Positions 52,201 to 59,939 of a stretch of DNA of 64,000 nucleotides are shown in pieces; position 1 is the stretch's first letter, and each line of letters starts with the position of its first letter. Source of the stretch: Sclerodactyla briareus (Eukaryota; Echinodermata; Holothuroidea; Dendrochirotida; Sclerodactylidae). The stretch spans positions 310,001-374,000 of the forward strand of contig JAODTK010003276.1 of assembly GCA_026419785.1 (NCBI GenBank), given 5' to 3'. A model generated the notes under the pieces. That model saw nothing but the letters and a program-made list of their open reading frames with translations, made no database searches and was not told where the DNA came from. The position numbers were made by a program, and so were the translations under genes.

Positions 52201-55200
52201 GTGAAAAAGGAGAATTCACAACTTTTTTCTTCATGAAATCTTGAGAAGTTCCCCCTGGGGGAAATTCCTCTGGTTGGGAACCACTGATCTGACTGTCTGT
52301 CACTGCACACTTATATGACTACAACTGCATATTAGACAGCTATCCAAGGCAATTCCATGAAGATATAATTTCTGTAGGTTCCCAACTTTGAACTGCAGAT
52401 GAATTTTCATATGAATATGCGGAATGTGAGATATGCAACTCCGGGGGGGATGGGATGTCCTCTTGTGTATTTCTGCGCTGTGGCAAGTCACCTCCCAGTC
52501 ATTTTAGAAACCGCAAGAATGTGGGGGTAGCTAGATCAGACTCATGGGCTTGGTGATTAGCGATGTCCCTCACTTTTATGGGGGGACAATCTAAGGTTGG
52601 GTTCATGTGAAGATGACCTAATCTTCATGCTCATGTATGTAGGATCCATTTCAAAGTCTTAGTGAAGGTTGACCATGAGTCACACTTGCCCTCAGCATCA
52701 ATTACTCCACCCTTGTCGGGGAGGGTATTGACTGAATTTTGCTCGATATTGCAGAGATTCATTCCCTCGGTGCAGGATCGTTTAACCTGTAGAGAATTTG
52801 TATATAACTAGCTCGTATTGGCATCTCAAATGGTAAATCAAAGGCAAACTAGCCTCAGTATGGAACCAATGTGAATCTTGCCAAGCTAACTTGCCATGTG
52901 CGTGACATGAGCTTGAGGGCAGTGTTCATATTGAGGGCAGTGTTTCATATTCATGCCAGGATAATAGGTCTTGTTACAGTCACAGTTAATGAGATTAAAA
53001 CCCTATTGTGTCAAAGGTCATAGAGGTATACTGACAGTTTGATGTTGCAAGAACAGTGGCCAGAACAATCTTCTAAACTCCCCTGATGGAAATGAAAGAT
53101 CATAAAAGCTCAAAAATTTCCAAAAGATTTTCCCCCTGCTTATCAACAGTAACATCTGAAACGATGGGATGGAATTAGTTGCATTTCCAGAGAGTGGTGA
53201 CAGTTCAAATTCGCTTAATTATAGAACTCTGGTGGAATTTGCGTCTATACCTGAATCTGTTAGTGCGTGAAAAGGTTTAGTGAAATAACCATTGCCTCAG
53301 TATGGAACCAATGTGAATCTTGCCAAGCTAACTTGCCATGTGCGTGACATGAGCTTGAGTTGCAAGTTCCAATCATATTCCTCCCAGGATAATTGTTTCA
53401 TTCATTCTTGTTTTGCAGGAAGCTGATCAACCTAAGGCAAGGGAAGCAAGACCTTGGATCATCACTCTGGCTCATAGACCACCGTACTGTTCTGACTACG
53501 GCAAGAAACAGTGTAAACTCCTCTATGCAGATACTGTGAGTTGACCTTGCCTACTTCTCCTCACTCATTGTCCCCCTATACTGACCTAGCTATGACTGCT
53601 GGCTATGTAGGGGGGTGGGCCCACTGCAATACCCCACTCTATCATGGGCTGGGACTGAAAAAGAGATTGTACATTGAGAAGACAGATTTTTTTCTGCCTT
53701 GACTGTATGGAATAAAAAAATAATGAGTGGATAATCTTGACAGCTTCTTTTGAACTATCCACTCACCATTCAAAGTGTTCCGGCCTTTCTAGTTGATGTT
53801 TACCCCAGGCTGCAGCCATTGCTCTTGTATCATGCAGTTGGAATGTCTGTCTGTCCGTCCATCCGTTCGTCTGCTTTCACCTTCTTCTGGCCCCTGTTCA
53901 CCCTGTTCACTTGGTTTTAGCTCGAACCAGCTATGCGGTGAAGGACTCTGCTTGGATTCGGCCTTGATGACTTGAACTCAGAGTCGTGTGAGTCAGTTTG
54001 AGACCGCTCATGAAACATGTATGGGAAAATCCTGATATTTGGTGGAAGTAACTGCAGAAATTTTGACAGCACATTGATAATCCATCAATGCAACATCCTG
54101 TCTTGTTTCAATTCTCCAGAATTTTGCTCAGCTTCAACTCTGATTTTGGCCATAAGTACATTTGCTTGACTAACTCCACTTGTCTAAATGACTGTCAGCA
54201 GGTGGCATCCATATGAGGTACTACCATATGGACGCCTGTCTGTAAAGATGGAGAAGAACGCAAAATGGTGTGATGTTCTAAACGCAATGGAAAAATACCT
54301 CAAAAGTGATGACTGCTTTCTATTTATTTCTGAGTTATATTGTCCTAGGAGTGGTGCAAACTGTGGAAGTGAGGGGATCAGGTGGAGTTATATAACTGGT
54401 TCAGCGGCATTTATTTGTAGTTTTACACTGCTGCAATGCAATTTGCATTTGTCCACATGGCTGATGGTTATGAGAACACTCCCCAATGATGACTCAAACA
54501 CAGTACAGGGCAACTCATTGGGATGAATATACAAAATTACAATATACTCTGTTTTGGGGGGGAATGAGTGTTTGCAACAATTTTGCAATAACTGCGGGGA
54601 TTCTTTGAACCATATACCGTAAATTTCTGCTTAGAATGCAAAGTTTTAATAGGGACTGTAGACCGGATGGGACTCAGACAACAAAAGGACTTGGACTTGA
54701 CGCGGATGTTGAGGACTCGGTCTTGGACTGGACTCGGATGTTGAGGAATTATTATTACTATGTTCCCCAGTGTCAATGTTGGCAGGTACTGGATTCTGTG
54801 TGCGATGAATAACATAACATGAGCAATAAATATTAGTAAAGTGGTATCTAGATTATCAGTAGTGCGTTCTTGTTTGTAGGTGCGAGTGCTTTATGAAGGA
54901 ATTTTATGACCATGGTGAGATTTTATCACAGACCATTAAAAAAAAAACCTGGTAGCTTCACCCTTACTGGCAGCCGAATGTGATTACAATTTTCATGAAT
55001 GTTAGCAACATGACCAACCATATGAATTAGTCATCACAATCTCCAGTCACACTTTGTTATATGAAAAATGTGAGGTTGCAAACAGGTTGTAAGAATTTGG
55101 CTGATAAATTAATCGAAGAAGAGGTAGGTTCGACAGTTCAATATGCTATTTAAGGGATTCTCTGTACAAGTGTCTTAATGGGCATGCAAGCCCCTGAATA

Positions 55201-58200
55201 TCTCACTTAGCTTGTGCACTTGAGTGGTGATAGAAAGAAACTTGGATCTAGTATTAAAAAGAATTTGTATGTTCCCACGTTTTCTGGTAAATTTCAACAA
55301 GCTCCCATAGCACAGCTAGTGATACATGGCTGGTTTCGTGAGTTCTAAGGCTCTTTTGTATATACCTCACATTAGATGGCCTTTGGGAGATGGTGGCCTT
55401 CATTAGGTTTACATATGTATTCTTTAAGCAACTGGAATCTGAACATTCACTATTCATTATCCTCCAGGAGTTGATTTATCGTTCTGGGCCCATGAACATG
55501 ACTATGAAAGAATGTGGCCTGTTTATAACAACAACGGAAGTGGTATAAAACTATCAGGTAGTGAACTGTTGCAATCTATTCCATAGTCTTGACCCATCTA
55601 GCACAGGCATGGACGACCTGCAGCTAAATCTATCAAATCATTTGAAGTGAGACCAGTCGCGTCTGTCATGATAGCCGGCAGGCCAAATCTTACCAATCTC
55701 GCACTGACATGGGCGCCTGCTGGCCTAAAATTGTCCCTTAAGGCAGTGTGCTCAGTGAGCTTAGGCATACTGTTCTCTATTTATCAAAATCTACTGGGTC
55801 GTGAGTGATGGTAACTGTTCGAACCAAGTAAGACTAAACCATACATTCTCTAAGTGGGAGATATAATATAACTTAATGAAGAAAAACACCATTTGTGTCA
55901 GGACTCGGAACTTGCATAGTATTCCTAATACTTCAAACAATTTCCATATTATTGATTCTTGCTATGAATCCATGTAGTGAACAAAAAATGAAATGTCTTT
56001 GGGTCAACCCGTACACAGAGAGAAACCATTTGGTCGCCTGTAGCTCCTTAAGATGAAAATCCAGTCGCCAGCAAGTTTGAAGTACATAAAGTTTTGTCAA
56101 TTTTATTTTGTTGTTGTTATACTGTTAGGGCAAAAGACAAGTTTGTTGAAATTGCGACCACACTAAATAATTTTTGTTGTTTTAACTGTTTGCCTGTCTC
56201 TGGAAGTGATAGGGACCACAATTTGTGTTATTAATGGAATCCACAGATACAAGTCCAGCAGTGACCATTCAAACTATAGACTAGCCCTTACAAAGTTACA
56301 ATAAACTTGTGATACGCCGAAAGTTACCATGGCATGGCCCGTCCGAAACCGCACCGTGTATGCTGAATCATAATTAATTACTGACTCGCAGAGGCGTGGC
56401 TCATTTCAACCAATGAGAATCGCAACACGTTTATTACTGGCAGGGGCACGGCTTCATCCGCATCAATCAAAATTGTGAAACAACATCAAACAGGAAAACC
56501 CTACAGGAAAACATCACCAGTGTAAAGAAAATGATACATGAGGCATTTTGTATACTGTGTAGCAAGTTAAGTGACGAAAATTAGATCATCGTGCACCACA
56601 GGCTCTTGATGCCGTACAGTGTGACCGGTGCACTACAATGAACCGGCACGCGGTCGCCACTGAAACACCGGTTTGTATTTTTTTCACACACTGTACATTT
56701 TCGGTGTTGCCCCATGCACCGTCAAAAGTCAAAACAGACGGCTGAATAATATTTTTAGGAATAATTGAAATGAGAAAAATAATCAGAAAAACCTATGAAT
56801 GATCACCAACAATACAAATACATAGTACAACTATATCCCCTCTTCCACAGTAAGACCTAACGTAACTGAGATTATTTTAGCAAGAAATCGAAGAAGGCAC
56901 GTTTGAAAATAGCGAGTAAATGCCCACCAAACAATCCATTGATAAATCTTTATTATAATTGTTTCATCCACCAATTACCTAATTAATCACATTCATTCAT
57001 AGAATTGCAGGCCCATGCAACTTATATTGCAGCATCATTTTATCTCAGATTGTTGATTGTGAATAAATTCAGTGTTACAGTCCTTAATCAAGAGTCATGG
57101 AAGAAGTACATTGATGTTAAATTGCGTAGGTATTAACTCTGTTGTCGTCAACCTGTGAGTCAAAGGACGTGGCCGACTTGGCATCGTTGTGCTGTGCACT
57201 GTAATTATTAGTGCAAATTGCCAAGGGAGGCACGGAAAACGACAGGGCTGAACATTTGTTTCCAAATAGGAGTAGAACAGGAAACTATATTTAAAAGCAT
57301 TGGGTGACTGAGCTAGTATTACAGCTCTGCATACTGTTTTATTTATTTTTAATTCAATAGGTAGGGTATGCTAAAGCATGAGATGCCTAAGTACATTGTA
57401 CCGGAAACAGATCAGAAGTACGCGAGTACTTGGGAAAAAAAAAAATGGGTTTTTCCCAAGGTATAATCAATTAGTTTATTTACTGGAGTGAAGAGAGAGA
57501 GAGTTAAGTCTGGTTTTCATGCTACTTTATTGGTTAAGTTCTTCGATTTTTATAATTTAGGTAATGTAAGGTAAATCCTGCTTGGCAACTAGATGTCATA
57601 TCTTCAAGTCGCAAATGGCGCATGTGTTAGAAATGTAAATGCATTGGGGAAAATTTGGCTCTGTGTCAGCACTGCTTGGGTTTATGTGGTGGCGGACGGA
57701 CGTTCCTCACGTTCACACTGTTCTGATTCACTACATACATTCTCACCCCTACTCTTGTTTTCTTTATTCACAGGTCTATAATGGTAGCACAGAAGAACCG
57801 GTTTTATGACCCACCAGCCCCTGTACACATCATAACAGGTTCAGCGGTAGGACAGTGCTCATGTTGCAACTTTTCAAATAAGTTCAGATATCTCAATGTT
57901 CAGTCTGAGAAGTGAGTTAGGAAGCTCATCAAGGTCAAATGTAACTGCACTACATATTTGTTTGCCTGTGATGCGTATGCCTAATGAAAACCCCCAGCTG
58001 TTGTTTGTCCTCTGTCAAATCAGAATGCTGTGCTTTTCCCTCAACAAAATGTTGGCAGGCGGGCTGTCATTAATTAGCGATTTATTGAATTGAAAAAATA
58101 AGGATCATTGTTTGCAGACTTGTAATGTGATTACATTGACCTGAGTATAGTACAACACCATGAGTACAAGTATGAGTTCCAGTAGAGTATGAGTACACAT

Positions 58201-59863
58201 GTCCAAAATATCTAAAATCTCAATAAATGGTATCTCTGATGTCCATGAGTTGGGGGACAAAACCCTTATTGTGGCAGAGGCTGATTTATAGTTTATACAA
58301 ATGTGGAGATTGCAAACAATGATTAATAATCAACTAGCCCAGAAAAGATTGTCCATGTGCATTATTTGCCATGCCCATCAGTTATCCACAGTATAATAGC
58401 TATACAGTACAAACACTAGATGCTAACTAACTTCGAATTGGCTTTATTACCAGTGTCACATTTCTGTGCCTCTGAACATAACATTAATAGTAGACTATCA
58501 TTTCATTGATTGACAGTCCACAGTTGCACACCCCCATTGATTCCCTATTGACTTACTCACTACTTGGGTCTGTTTTCCACCATCCAGGCACCTCTAGGAA
58601 ATTGATCTCAAAAAAGGCTATACACTGCTGAGAAGCAGGAGATCCATCCACTCCAACAAAGTGCAATTAGTGTTCCATGATGGCTCAGATTTTTAGCTAC
58701 ATGGGGGTCTACTTCTAGCATAGTGCGTCAGACTCATTTTTCGACAGCAATTCAAAAAGAGCCTGTTCAGTCCATGAATGTCTGGAACAGCAAAAAGTGG
58801 CACGATTTTCCTGAAATGTTTGCACTCACACAAAGTGGAACATAAATCCACATTTCCTTCCCACAAAGCAGCAAAGTCCCCCTGCCCCCAATAAATTAAA
58901 ATAAGGATTAACTTTACAAGGATAACCCTCTGGGCAGATCAATCTTTGAGCAATGCTAGGCTGCCACCTATTACCCTCAGTGCAATTAATTAGACTTATG
59001 GCATGCAACCCGTGATTTTCTTTAGGATAAAACATTTCTTCTTAGCATAATATATAATAGTGGGTCATGATTCCATTCGCCAATATTCTGGGTATCATAG
59101 AAGGAGTGTGGGTCATTGATTAAATCAAAAGAGTGGACTCGCATGTGATCCACTTCCCTGTCACAAAAATGACTTTGGGGTGTGTCATTCTGTTTGTATT
59201 ATGTAGCGAAATAATAGAGAGAGCTGGTCATTTGGTGGTTCAGTTCCTTGGAATTGCCAGTCATTCAAATGACTGAGGGTTGCGCCATGGACCAAGAATT
59301 GTCTGACCCATTTTGAGCTCGAACCAGCTATGTACTTGAGCAATTGTGACCCACCATCATCAGCCTATTAATGTGTCTGTTTCATGTTTAAACGTAGCTT
59401 TTTTCAGGGCTCTCAACTAATTGTTCTTGACGGAATTGTCCAGTCATTCAGGACTATTACAGGCAAGTAAACTGCAGTTTGGCATGAATCAGTCCAACCG
59501 TTCAATTATCTAACCATCATTAGTGCAATTTTTCAGCAAACTATTCATAGTGAGGGTGTGTGGGTCATTCCTTGCATTTGCAAAAAAGAGCATACCAACG
59601 ACTTGGAAGGTTCCTGTTTCTCAAGGCTCACATGGAAAATTGGATGAAGTTTTAGGTTGGCAGTCAATTTGTTGCCACCTCCACGTTTGCTAATGAGTCA
59701 TGGGGGTTTGTTCTTTTTGCCCTGCAGGGTGGTGATGAAGACCACAGTTAACTTGGGTCCTGCAGAGCCTTACGATGCCTTCAGATCTCTCGACTATGGC
59801 TACACAAAGATTCATATTATCAACACTACACACATAGAACTGCAGCAAATATCTGATGATCAG
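28075..59863 (+). CDS. ACP7: Purple acid phosphatase, ACP7-like (ten exons, partial)
   Basis: This metallophosphatase family hydrolyses phosphate monoesters at acid pH using a two-metal centre. Animal long-form members usually have a signal peptide and are secreted or lysosomal. Ten exons in order give an N-terminal fibronectin-like region (MVITWSAL, SSTSFVDVGPK), then the five metal-binding blocks: GDFG, GDFAYD, GNHE, LAHRP and WAHEHDYER. The C-terminal part has HIITGSA and DYGYTKIHI. Exons are at 28075-28262, 31986-32167, 32382-32518, 41237-41304, 42760-42874, 53419-53535, 54880-54914, 55468-55539, 57774-57846 and 59728-59863. Splice phases fit across several junctions. The first exon(s) and the last exon were not found. 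Six or more exons carry one-base indels, so it is either a noisy assembly of a working gene or a decaying copy. Intron retention argues against a retro-copy. Confidence 0.88.
28263..31985. other. Intron of the ACP7-like gene
   Basis: Non-coding between two exons. It contains diverged copies of the ~300-bp repeat family at about 28360-28720 and 30690-30810, and a palindrome 'ttttaacgcgggcgttaaaa' near 29517-29536. Nothing else was recognised. Confidence 0.6.
31986..32167 (+). CDS. ACP7: ACP7-like exon B: metal-binding block I (GDFG)
   Basis: Acceptor 'attctcctag'. The first part reads EFFRRVEKEFSLYHLPQGTDW, equivalent to the family's 'GWS..F.F.TLP.GTDWSP' segment. After one extra C near 32069-32072 the frame continues KMIIYGDFGLPIPQS and SRLDRMAQECTLPP. 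GDFG is metal-binding block I. The donor 'aatg|gtaagg' is at 32168. The preceding exon supplies the first base of the split codon, so phases agree. Confidence 0.85.
32382..32518 (+). CDS. ACP7: ACP7-like exon C: blocks II (GDFAYD) and III (GNHE)
   Basis: Acceptor 'cctattttcag'. Allowing small indels, the text is GDFAYDMGRSEDAEVGDS, FMRMIEPL, LYPYMTTPG and GNHEFA. GDFAYD supplies the bridging-metal Asp and Tyr and GNHE the Asn/His ligands. About three single-base indels are present: near 32395, near 32409 and near 32442. The donor is 'ta|gtaagt' at 32519. The join to the next exon is one base out of phase, consistent with a further indel. Confidence 0.82.
32519..34850. other. Intron of the ACP7-like gene, left part
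   Basis: No exon seen. A G-rich tract at about 33450-33482 could form a G-quadruplex. A C run lies at 33130-33140. A stretch at 33235-33265 superficially resembles a phosphatase exon but lacks splice sites. Confidence 0.5.
34851..37465. repeat. Intronic AGGTCA-rich tandem repeat, unit about 630 bp
   Basis: The anchor 'tgaaggctgga.ggttcacca' lies at about 35154, 35778 and 36420 (steps 624 and 642). It is followed in each copy by 'ataattgttgacct', 'tgacctctgacctcaatttg', 'ggtttaaaggttgagtctga', 'atgtgatagacct', 'aactcccgcttcgatcggac' and 'ggggtcaaagg'. The flanks (34851-35100 and 36740-37465) hold further decayed pieces. Each unit has many AGGTCA/TGACCT half-sites. Confidence 0.85.
37466..38429. 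other. Intron sequence, unassigned
   Basis: G run at 37797-37811; otherwise no recognisable element or exon. Confidence 0.45.
38430..38840. repeat. Dispersed repeat, tandem ~150-bp subunits
   Basis: The phrase 'ggattttcacgaaacttgg' recurs at about 38570 and 38716, each followed by 'atgtg.tc.....ccatg' and 'gaggtcatt.a'. The segment at 38460-38510 ('gatgaactgattagattttc') matches the repeats at 27232 and 63905. Confidence 0.65.
38841..40499. other. Intron sequence with G-rich tract and tgcac-rich segment
   Basis: A G-rich tract lies at about 39208-39250. The segment 39915-40000 is rich in 'ggtgcat/tgcacggtg' words. An ATTGG/CCAAT-like word occurs near 39900. No exon is seen. Confidence 0.4.
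40500..40593. repeat. Compact inverted repeat, MITE-like
   Basis: Outer arms 'gataatgcac' and 'gtgcattatc' are exact complements at 40500-40509 and 40584-40593; further in, 'gggggta' pairs with 'taaccccc'. An inner hairpin GCACTCC/GGAGTGC lies at 40506-40512 and 40533-40539. The size suits a tiny non-autonomous DNA element or a cruciform-forming site. Confidence 0.6.
41237..41304 (+). CDS. ACP7: ACP7-like exon D: segment between GNHE and WDIG
   Basis: Acceptor 'tctgttacag' and donor 'acag|gtaggc' bound a 68-bp exon. Its frame ends FTMTHCYKDTRNICYS, with the final Ser codon split across the intron (AG|T). This fits the family's 'NF..Y..RF.MP...LWYS|WD' segment in position, length and phase, and joins the next exon perfectly. 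The first eight codons match poorly; an indel there would restore an NF...R-like reading. Confidence 0.72.
41305..42759. other. Intron of the ACP7-like gene
   Basis: No further exon. A 115-codon minus-strand frame at 41436-41783 has no recognised family and is not splice-framed. Confidence 0.5.
42760..42874 (+). CDS. ACP7: ACP7-like exon E: WDIGPAHF segment
   Basis: Acceptor 'tttgtttccag', donor 'ctctgg|gtaagt'. One base completes the preceding Ser codon, followed by 38 clean codons: WDIGPAHFIMLSTEVYFYL, then KYGLHQIQNQLNWLKNDLW. This matches the family's 'WDIGP.H.I...TEVYFF......Q..WL..DL' segment closely. There is no indel or stop. Confidence 0.95.
42875..43799. other. Start of the largest intron, unassigned
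   Basis: The intron runs from 42875 to 53418 (about 10.5 kb). This part shows no recognisable element. Confidence 0.5.
43800..43975. repeat. Dispersed repeat, copy 1
   Basis: Shares a long diverged match in the same orientation with 50693-50872. Common blocks are 'atgagatat', 'tttgccatagcaa', 'gatatgg.aacgat', 'ggtggtt.aag.actat.cac', 'ggtgtcggg' and 'aggtgcac.cgcaaag'. Confidence 0.8.
44461..44690. repeat. Palindromic MITE-like segment
   Basis: Contains a perfect palindrome at 44593-44614 (10-bp arms CGAGTCTGAC, loop AA) inside a segment rich in 'cggcc' and 'cgatc' words. The phrase 'gtgtgacactct' near 44557 resembles 'atgtgaacactct' at 49490, in a second CGATCG-rich segment. It may be a fragment of a non-autonomous DNA element family; neither end is certain. 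Confidence 0.4.
44691..48534. other. Intron sequence with G/C runs, unassigned
   Basis: No exon found. C or G runs occur near 45826-45836 and 46334-46347. A perfect palindrome 'gggggtcatgaccccc' lies at 46597-46612. A 164-codon plus frame at 45676-46170 lies in biased sequence and has no family motif. Confidence 0.45.
48535..48860. repeat. Diverged tandem repeat, unit about 120 bp
   Basis: The phrase 'gtgctatnttgc...attgca' starts at about 48540, 48658 and 48784, each followed by 'a.cgacc' or 'gacagc' and a 'gaaagt'-like word. Three decayed copies are present. Confidence 0.5.
49445..49600. repeat. CGATCG-rich palindromic segment
   Basis: Contains 'cgatcggtcgatcg' and several 'atcgggc/gcccgat' words on both strands. 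Related in vocabulary to 44461-44690. Confidence 0.35.
49716..49762. other. G-rich tract, potential G-quadruplex
   Basis: Several runs of three to eight G separated by one to three bases on the plus strand. It lies in the large intron, on the coding strand of the ACP7-like gene. Confidence 0.6.
49931..50294 (+). mobile_element. tRNA-derived SINE with poly-A tail
   Basis: An A-box-like stretch 'tggttagcacaggttgg' lies near 49934-49950 and a B-box-like 'gggatcgaaac' at 49982-49992. A body then contains 'aaagactttaaaaatggga', 'cctctcgatga' and 'atcagcatgagggatagga', a vocabulary seen in invertebrate SINEs. It ends in a run of 20 A at 50275-50294. It differs from the SINE at 4453. Confidence 0.8.
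50295..50692. other. Intron sequence, unassigned
   Basis: There are GGTTAG/GTTAGG-like words at 50355-50390. No element recognised. Confidence 0.4.
50693..50872. repeat. Dispersed repeat, copy 2
   Basis: Direct-orientation relative of 43800-43975, about 6.9 kb downstream. Many indels separate the two. The flanks show no LTR-type TG...CA ends. Confidence 0.8.
50873..52067. other. Intron sequence, unassigned
   Basis: No exon or element. An 81-codon minus frame at 51608-51853 has no motif. Confidence 0.4.
52068..52286. mobile_element. hAT-type MITE, 219 bp
   Basis: Terminal inverted repeats CAGTGGTTCCCAACC (left) and GGTTGGGAACCACTG (right) are exact complements at the outer 15 bp and are of the classic hAT kind. 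Flanking 8-mers 'atctagat' and 'atctgact' agree at six positions, consistent with an aged 8-bp target duplication. There is no coding capacity, so it would have been moved by a transposase encoded elsewhere. Confidence 0.9.
52852..52917. repeat. 66-bp direct repeat, copy 1
   Basis: Identical by eye to 53294-53359, starting 'gcctcagtatggaaccaatg' and ending 'gtgacatgagcttgag'. A weaker match continues ('catattc.t.ccaggataat') to about 52966. Confidence 0.92.
53294..53359. repeat. 66-bp direct repeat, copy 2, upstream of exon F
   Basis: Second copy. It ends about 60 bp before the exon at 53419, and the extended weaker match runs to about 53391, close to the intron's pyrimidine tract. Confidence 0.92.
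53419..53535 (+). CDS. ACP7: ACP7-like exon F: block IV (AHRP)
   Basis: Acceptor 'cttgttttgcag', donor 'atact|gtgagt'. It has 39 clean codons: EADQPKAREARPWIITLAHR, then PPYCSDYGKKQCKLLYADT. RPWII..AHRP.YCS is the family's block IV, with the His that binds metal, and the cysteines agree with the 'YCS......C' pattern. No indel is present. Confidence 0.95.
53536..54879. other. Intron of the ACP7-like gene
   Basis: Contains a GTCTGTCCGTCC-like microsatellite at 53848-53873 and a 'ggactcgg' tract at 54690-54735 related to 27095-27230. A 112-codon plus frame at 54188-54526 is not recognised. Confidence 0.5.
54880..54914 (+). CDS. ACP7: ACP7-like mini-exon G
   Basis: Acceptor 'cttgtttgtag', donor 'ccatg|gtgaga', 35 bp. 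The frame FMKEFYDHG matches the family's 'L.DLFYKYG' just before 'VDL.FWAHEH'; the last Gly codon is split G|GA and fits the next exon. Given a phase-0 start the exon should be 34 bp, so one extra base is present near 54885-54890. Confidence 0.8.
55140..55440 (+). pseudogene. LINE C-terminal fragment in the intron before exon H
   Basis: Frameshifted plus-strand translation gives 'LYKCLNGHASPEYLT', 'DRKKLGSSIKKNLYVP' and 'TFSGKF', then near 55410 'LHMYSL'. This is the tail order of CR1/L2/RTE-type LINE proteins (...YKCLNG.AP.YL...LR.....L..P......G.R.F...). It ends about 30 bp before the acceptor of exon H. Confidence 0.75.
55468..55539 (+). CDS. ACP7: ACP7-like exon H: block V (AHEH)
   Basis: Acceptor 'tatcctccag'. 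The text VDLSFWAHEHDYERMWPVYN is block V with the HxH metal ligands and the family's HEH.YER.WP.YN sequence. The donor is most likely 'cggaa|gtggta' at 55540, which gives one extra base in the 'aacaacaac' run and a phase-0 join to exon I. Confidence 0.88.
55540..57773. other. Intron of the ACP7-like gene
   Basis: No element recognised with confidence. A 'ccggtgcac/tgcacc' vocabulary near 56625-56720 recalls that near 39915-40000. Confidence 0.45.
57774..57846 (+). CDS. ACP7: ACP7-like exon I: YNGS...HIITGSA
   Basis: Acceptor 'ctttattcacag', donor 'tcagcg|gtagga', 73 bp. Text VYNGSTEEP then, after one surplus T in a run of four, YDPPAPVHIITGSA. This matches the family's 'V.NGS...PY..P.APVHI.TGSAG'. 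Without the surplus T the exon is 72 bp and phase 0 at both ends. Confidence 0.92.
57847..59727. other. Intron of the ACP7-like gene
   Basis: No exon, element or strong repeat was recognised. Confidence 0.45.
59728..59863 (+). CDS. ACP7: ACP7-like exon J: C-terminal DYGYTK segment
   Basis: Acceptor 'ttgccctgcag', donor 'gatcag|gtaaat', 136 bp. The first frame reads GGDEDHS. After one surplus T near 59749 it continues NLGPAEPYDAFRSLDYGYTK and IHIINTTHIELQQISDDQ. This matches the family's '...P....R..DYGYTR..I.N.THI...Q.SDD' C-terminal part. Without the surplus T it is 135 bp, phase 0. The final short exon is not seen in the remaining 4 kb. Confidence 0.93.
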
Positions 59864-59939
59864 GTAAATTATTCATCATGAATAGTTCCTGATCCTACTT
59901 TGATAGAGCTGTATGTCAAGAAAATAATGACCGTTGTAC

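Noticed and set aside
54188-54526. 112-codon plus-strand frame inside an intron
   Set aside because: No resemblance to phosphatase or any family I recognise, and it does not fit the exon phases on either side.
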